Positions 60,410 through 64,000 of a DNA stretch of 64,000 bases are shown in pieces. Location of the stretch: positions 5,441,700 through 5,505,699 of the forward strand of contig NZ_HF570108.1 in assembly GCF_000297395.2 (NCBI RefSeq), given 5' to 3'. The first letter of the stretch is position 1, and every line of letters starts with the position of its first letter. The notes beneath the pieces were generated by a model. It did no database searches and was not told the origin of the DNA. It worked only from the letters and a program-made list of their open reading frames with translations. This DNA comes from Micromonospora lupini str. Lupac 08. GTDB lineage: Bacteria > Actinomycetota > Actinomycetes > Mycobacteriales > Micromonosporaceae. The position numbers and the translations under genes were made by a program.

Positions 60410-61255
60410 ATGACCGAGTCCACTCCGAACGAGGTGACCGCGCTGTACGGCGGACCGGCCACCCGTCGGGTCCGCACCCGCGACCTGATCGCCGCCAAGG
60501 AACGCGGCGACCGGTGGCCGATGCTCACCTCGTACGACCAGTACACGGCGGGAATCTTCGACCGGGCCGGCGTGCCGGTGCTGCTGGTCGGCGATTCGGC
60601 CGCGAACAACGTGTTCGGCTACGAGACCACCCTTCCGGTCACCACCGACGACCTGCTTCCGCTGGTACGGGCCGTCGTGCGCTCGACGCGGCAGGCCCTC
60701 GTCGTCGGTGACCTGCCGTTCGGCTCGTACGAGGAGGGCCCGACCCAGGCGCTGCGCACCGCCGTCCGGTTCATGAAGGAGGGTGGCTGCCACGCGGTGA
60801 AGCTGGAGGGTGGCCGCCGCAACGCCGCGCAGATCGCCGCGATCGTCGGGGCCGGCATCCCGGTGATGGCGCACATCGGCTTCACCCCGCAGAGCGAGCA
60901 CACCCTGGGCGGCTACCGCGTGCAGGGCCGGGGCGACACGGCCGACGAGGTGCTGGCCGACGCGCGGGCGGTGGCCGAGGCCGGGGCGTTCGCTGTGGTG
61001 CTGGAGATGGTGCCGGGTGAGGTGGCCAAGCGGATCACCCACGAACTGTCGATCCCCACGGTCGGCATCGGCGCGGGCCCGGACACCGACGCCCAGGTGC
61101 TGGTCTGGCAGGACATGGCCGGCCTGCGTACCGGAAAGGCGCCGCGCTTCGTGAAGCGCTACGCCGACCTGGCCGACGTCCTCACCGACGCCACCCGCCG
61201 CTTCGCCGACGAGGTCCGCGGCGGCGAGTTCCCGGCAGCCGAGCACACCTTCTAG
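60410..61255 (+). CDS. panB: 3-methyl-2-oxobutanoate hydroxymethyltransferase
   Basis: PanB transfers a hydroxymethyl group from methylene-tetrahydrofolate to ketoisovalerate, the first step to pantothenate. The 281-aa TIM barrel has [40 protein letters not shown] (metal Asp in GDS), [26 protein letters not shown] and the Glu in [11 protein letters not shown]. The ATG at 60410 follows GAAGGAG. The other pan genes are not nearby. The repeat region beginning after its stop is non-coding. Confidence 0.95.
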   Translation: MTESTPNEVTALYGGPATRRVRTRDLIAAKERGDRWPMLTSYDQYTAGIFDRAGVPVLLVGDSAANNVFGYETTLPVTTDDLLPLVRAVVRSTRQALVVGDLPFGSYEEGPTQALRTAVRFMKEGGCHAVKLEGGRRNAAQIAAIVGAGIPVMAHIGFTPQSEHTLGGYRVQGRGDTADEVLADARAVAEAGAFAVVLEMVPGEVAKRITHELSIPTVGIGAGPDTDAQVLVWQDMAGLRTGKAPRFVKRYADLADVLTDATRRFADEVRGGEFPAAEHTF

Positions 61256-61447
61256 AGCGGGCCGTGGGCTGCGGGCCGAGGCCGGGTCCGCAGGCTGGGT
61301 CCGCAGGCTGGGTCCAGTCCGCGCGCCGCAGGCCAGGTCCGCGCGCCACGGGCCGCAGGCCAGGTCCGCGCGCCACGGGCCGTGATCGTCACGGCCCACG
61401 CTCTGAGTGCCGGCGTGGTTGCCCGCTGCCCGATCCGCCGGCCACGC

Positions 61448-61552
61448 ATCGAGCGGCACGACGTGGAGCCGCACAACGTGGAGCCGCACAACGTGGAGCC
61501 GCACAACGTGGAGCCGCACAACGTGGAGCCGCACAACGTGGAGCGGCACGCG
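61448..61552. repeat. 15-bp tandem repeat array
   Basis: GTGGAGCCGCACAAC is repeated five times without change from 61463, with degenerate copies (GAGCGGCACGAC, GTGGAGCGGCACGCG) at each end. Five-codon periodicity yields artificial frames. There are no spacers, so this is not a CRISPR. Confidence 0.92.
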
Positions 61553-61653
61553 AGCGGCGGGGTCGGCGACACGGTGTCTCCCGTCACCGGCCGGCCCCGC
61601 CACTTGCGGTCTGAAACGCGGGACGGATCAATCGATCCTGGCCGCTGAAAGTG

Positions 61654-61669
61654 TCGTACAGGTGTTCTA
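61654..61669 (+). promoter_or_regulatory. SOS (LexA) box over the promoter of the HNH gene
   Basis: TCGTAC-AGGT-GTTCTA matches the actinobacterial LexA consensus TCGAAC-n4-GTTCGA at 10 of 12 positions and overlaps the -10. Confidence 0.6.
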
Positions 61670-61673
61670 GTCT
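61668..61673 (+). promoter_or_regulatory. -10 element for the HNH gene, probably leaderless
   Basis: TAGTCT lies six bases before the ATG at 61680, overlapping the right arm of the LexA-type box. Confidence 0.5.
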
Positions 61674-61679
61674 CGGGTC

Positions 61680-62930
61680 ATGGTGGAGGGGTTGGCGCAG
61701 GCAGAGGCCGTGGTCGCGGCCTGCGCCGACACGGCGGTCTGGGCCCTCGGAGCAGATGACCTCATCGCGGCGCTCGACGCCGCGCACCGCGTCGAGCAGC
61801 GTCTCGCCGCCGTCAAGCTGGCCCTGATCCGCGAACTCGACGGTCGGGGCACACCCATCGTCCAGGGGGCGTCCTCCACGGCGGTGTGGCTGCGCGAGCG
61901 CCTGCACCTCACCGTCCCCGCAGCCCGCCGCCTCGTCGACCTCGCCACCGCCCTCGACGCCGGCAACCCCGGCATACGACAGGCCCTGGCCGACGCCGAC
62001 ATCACCCTCGATCAGGCCCGGGTCATCGCCGACACCGTCACCACGGTCGAGAGCGCCGCCGGCAGCGCGGTCGCGGGCAAGGCCGTCGGCGTGCTCGTCG
62101 AGTGGGCCGGGCAGTTCGACCCCACCCTGCTGCGCAGACTCGGCACCCGCATCCTCGACCACATCGCACCCGATATCGCCGACCGAGCCGCCCAGGCCGC
62201 CCTCGACGCCGAGGATCGCCGGGCCGCCCGCGACCGCCACGTCACTCTCTCCACCCTCGCCGACGGCCGCCTGCGCCTCACCGGCACCCTCGACAGCGAG
62301 ACCGCCGGCCTGCTCCGCGCCGCCATCGACCCACTGACCGCGCCCACCGGTCCCGACGACCAACGCTCCCCCGGGCAACGCCGCCACGACGCGCTCGCCG
62401 GCCTCTGTCGACTCAGCCTGCGAACCGGTGAGCTGCCCGAGCACGGCGGCGAGCCGGCGCAGCTCGTCGTCACCACCAGCTTCGACGGCCTCGTCCGGCA
62501 GATCGGCGCGGGCACGCTCGACAGCGGTTTTGAGCTCGCCCCGGAGACCGTGCGGCGGCTCGCCTGCGACGCCGCCATCCTGCCCGCCGTCCTCGGCAGC
62601 GCCGGCCAGACCCTCGACGTGGGCCGGCATCGCCGCCTCATCACCGGGCCTCTGCGTCGTGCGCTGGTCCTGCGCGACCGCGGCTGCGCCTTCCCCGGCT
62701 GTGACCGCCCGCCGCGCTGGTGCGACGCCCACCACATCCGACACTGGGCCGACGGCGGCGACACGAGCCTGCGCAACGCGGTGCTGCTCTGCGGGCATCA
62801 CCACCGGCACGTCCACCGCGGCGAGTGGGCCGTCCGGCTGGGCGGCGACGGTCACCCGGAATTCGTTCCGCCGGCCTGGCTCGACCCCGACCAACTCCCC
62901 CGCCGCAACCATTACCACCGGCGGACGTGA
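61680..62930 (+). CDS. DUF222 and HNH endonuclease domain protein (13E12 repeat family)
   Basis: A 416-aa protein. The N-terminal DUF222 region (about 20-300) has AAHRVEQRLAAVKLALIRELDGRG and WLRERLHLTVPAARRLVDLA. The C-terminal HNH nuclease (about 325-400) has RDRGCAFPGCDRPPRWCDAHH, with zinc cysteines, the catalytic HH and the N of NAVLLCGHHH, C-terminal CGHHHRHVH. This is the 13E12 repeat family of mycobacteria and relatives, multi-copy and often damage-induced; biological role unknown. A LexA-type box overlaps its promoter. Confidence 0.92.
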   Translation: MVEGLAQAEAVVAACADTAVWALGADDLIAALDAAHRVEQRLAAVKLALIRELDGRGTPIVQGASSTAVWLRERLHLTVPAARRLVDLATALDAGNPGIRQALADADITLDQARVIADTVTTVESAAGSAVAGKAVGVLVEWAGQFDPTLLRRLGTRILDHIAPDIADRAAQAALDAEDRRAARDRHVTLSTLADGRLRLTGTLDSETAGLLRAAIDPLTAPTGPDDQRSPGQRRHDALAGLCRLSLRTGELPEHGGEPAQLVVTTSFDGLVRQIGAGTLDSGFELAPETVRRLACDAAILPAVLGSAGQTLDVGRHRRLITGPLRRALVLRDRGCAFPGCDRPPRWCDAHHIRHWADGGDTSLRNAVLLCGHHHRHVHRGEWAVRLGGDGHPEFVPPAWLDPDQLPRRNHYHRRT

Positions 62931-63253
62931 CCACACCTCGGAATTTGCCACACCCCTGGGCCGCAGAGTGCGCGCACAGATCGAGCAAGCCGGGGCGCCG
63001 AGCCTCCGACACGATCGGATACAACCGCCCCGGGAGCGGCACCTACGGTTGCGGGACAAAGCTCGACTACTACTCCGCCGCCGAAGGCGTCGACATCACG
63101 AGTGACCGGGCAGCCGACCAGCTACGCGACACAGCAACCATGCACGACGGCGGCCACGTTCACCTGGAGTACGTCAAGGGCCACCCGTATCTGGCGCCGG
63201 GAAGCGTGCCGCTCATCCTCAACAGCCCACGTGGAGGAATGCCTCGACGGTGA
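62927..63253 (+). CDS. Uncharacterised small open frame after the HNH gene
   Basis: A possible 108-aa protein starting at a GTG that overlaps the HNH stop (GTGA). GC content and third-position bias are lower than in neighbours. The second half reads YNRPGSGTYGCGTKLDYYSA then DGGHVHLEYVKGHPYLAPGS. I recognise no family. It could be a genuine coupled gene, a remnant of a degraded gene, or chance. The overlap is the main support. Confidence 0.3.
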   Translation: MTTPRNLPHPWAAECAHRSSKPGRRASDTIGYNRPGSGTYGCGTKLDYYSAAEGVDITSDRAADQLRDTATMHDGGHVHLEYVKGHPYLAPGSVPLILNSPRGGMPRR

Positions 63254-63301
63254 TCAGGCGAAGGCACGATCAGCATCAAACACGCGTGGTGTCAGGAGCC
63301 G

Positions 63302-64000
63302 TCAGAGGTCGGTGACGCGGATGCCGGCGTGGGCCTTGTAGCGCTTGTTGATGGCGATCAGATTCGCCGTGAACGCCTCGATCTGGTGGGCGTTGCGCAG
63401 TCGGCCGGCGTAGATGCCGCGCATCCCGGGGATCCGGGCGGCGAGCGCTCCGACGATGTCGACGAGTTCCCGGTCTTCGGTGCAGATCAGCACGTCGAGG
63501 TCGATCCGGTCGACCTCGGGGTCGGCGAGCAGCGGGGCGCTGACATGGTTGAACGCGGCGCAGACGCGGGAGTCGGGCAGCAGCGCGGCGGCCTGCTGGA
63601 CGGCGCTGCCCTCGGCGACGGTGAGGGCGTACGGGCCCTGCTTGTCGAAGCCCAGCGGGTTGACGCAGTCGACGACTATCGTTCCGGCCAGCGGCTCGGC
63701 GAGGGCGGCGACGGTGGCGGCGTGCCCATCCCACGGCACCGCGATGATCACCACGTCGCTGCGGCGGGCCACCTCGTCGTTGGCCGCTCCGGTGATCCGG
63801 ACGTCGGCCGGCATCCGGGGCAGGGCCGCGATCTCGGCGGCGGACTCGGCGGCCCGCTCCGCCGACCGGGAGCCGATCAGCACCGTCTGCCCGGCCCGGG
63901 CGAGCCGGTAGGCGAGGCCCCGGCCCTGGTCGCCGGTGCCGCCGATGATGCCGACCGTCAGCCCGGACACGTCGGGCAGCGTGCTCGCGTCGTATGCCAT
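63302..64000 (-). CDS. npdG: F420H2:NADP oxidoreductase (NADPH-dependent F420 reductase)
   Basis: A 232-aa Rossmann protein that interconverts F420H2 and NADPH in the cytosol. The N-terminal cofactor motif is GIIGGTGDQGRGLAYRLARAG, with the NADP-phosphate pocket GSRSAERA. DVVIIAVPWDGH, VDCVNPLGFDKQGPY and AFNHVSAPLL, RIPGMRGIYAGRLRNAHQIE are family segments. The ATG ends at the last base of the window (64000), so a longer N-terminus cannot be excluded, but MAYDASTLPDVSGLTVGIIG is the usual opening. F420 use is typical of actinobacteria. Confidence 0.9.
   Translation of the reverse strand: MAYDASTLPDVSGLTVGIIGGTGDQGRGLAYRLARAGQTVLIGSRSAERAAESAAEIAALPRMPADVRITGAANDEVARRSDVVIIAVPWDGHAATVAALAEPLAGTIVVDCVNPLGFDKQGPYALTVAEGSAVQQAAALLPDSRVCAAFNHVSAPLLADPEVDRIDLDVLICTEDRELVDIVGALAARIPGMRGIYAGRLRNAHQIEAFTANLIAINKRYKAHAGIRVTDL

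Larger units (their letters stand above)
61256..61679. other. Repeat-rich intergenic region
   Basis: No gene is supported. It holds two copies of GGGTCCGCAGGCTG, a twice-repeated 28-bp unit (GCCGCAGGCCAGGTCCGCGC plus GCCACGGG, 61329-61385), the 15-bp array at 61448, and at its end the SOS-type box. Confidence 0.75.

Noticed and set aside
61448-61552. CRISPR array
   Set aside because: The 15-bp units are directly adjacent with no unique spacers and no cas genes are present.

Overview
This 64-kb window is very GC-rich actinobacterial chromosome, most likely from Micromonospora or a close relative in Micromonosporaceae. That placement is inferred from GTG-rich starts, strong GC bias at third codon positions, the core-gene order lipB-lipA-DUF4191-RDD-glnA-glnE-glnA2-nadE-panB, and repeated intergenic palindromes beginning TGATCA. 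No phage, plasmid, insertion sequence, CRISPR array, rRNA or tRNA was seen. The window looks like housekeeping chromosome with scattered accessory genes.

Layout. 1-9.5 kb: a truncated WG-repeat protein, an aldo/keto reductase, an M50 metalloprotease, a Ser/Thr kinase whose frame is broken before its sensor domain, and the late cobalamin genes (a CobU-CobT fusion overlapping cobS). 9.5-16.5 kb: central metabolism, with gcvT, pepA, lpdA and a two-lipoyl E2 acyltransferase. 16.5-24 kb: an SDR divergent from an LtrA membrane protein, a hemerythrin, a MerR regulator divergent from an aldo/keto reductase, an epimerase, a small zinc-ribbon gene between two palindromes, and a secreted esterase. 24-34 kb: polytopic membrane proteins, lipB, an internally deleted threonine-synthase-like gene, a DGPF protein with its ECF42-type sigma factor, an archaeal-type aspS under an apparent T-box riboswitch, and lipA.

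33-47 kb: a GT-C-like membrane protein, a large LuxR-type ATPase regulator, DUF4191 and RDD membrane proteins, glnA, a PadR-membrane protein pair, two tandem MptB-like mannosyltransferases and another membrane protein. 47-64 kb: glnE with a repeat-expanded insert, a glutamine amidotransferase, LD-carboxypeptidase, a streptogramin B lyase homologue with all three catalytic residues, a small secreted protein, VOC and WYL proteins, DUF350, glnA2, nadE, panB, an SOS-box-linked DUF222-HNH nuclease and an F420-NADP reductase.

How genes work together. lipB and lipA make the lipoyl groups used by the E2 protein, by LpdA and by the glycine cleavage system that includes GcvT. GlnE should control GlnA through its tyrosine. 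The second synthetase, GlnA2, lacks that tyrosine and instead has a GlnR-type box upstream. At least thirteen genes have a TANNNT box 6-8 nt before the start codon, so leaderless transcripts look common. Non-coding highlights are the T-box leader, a dispersed palindrome family, and several short tandem repeats concentrated between 50 and 62 kb.
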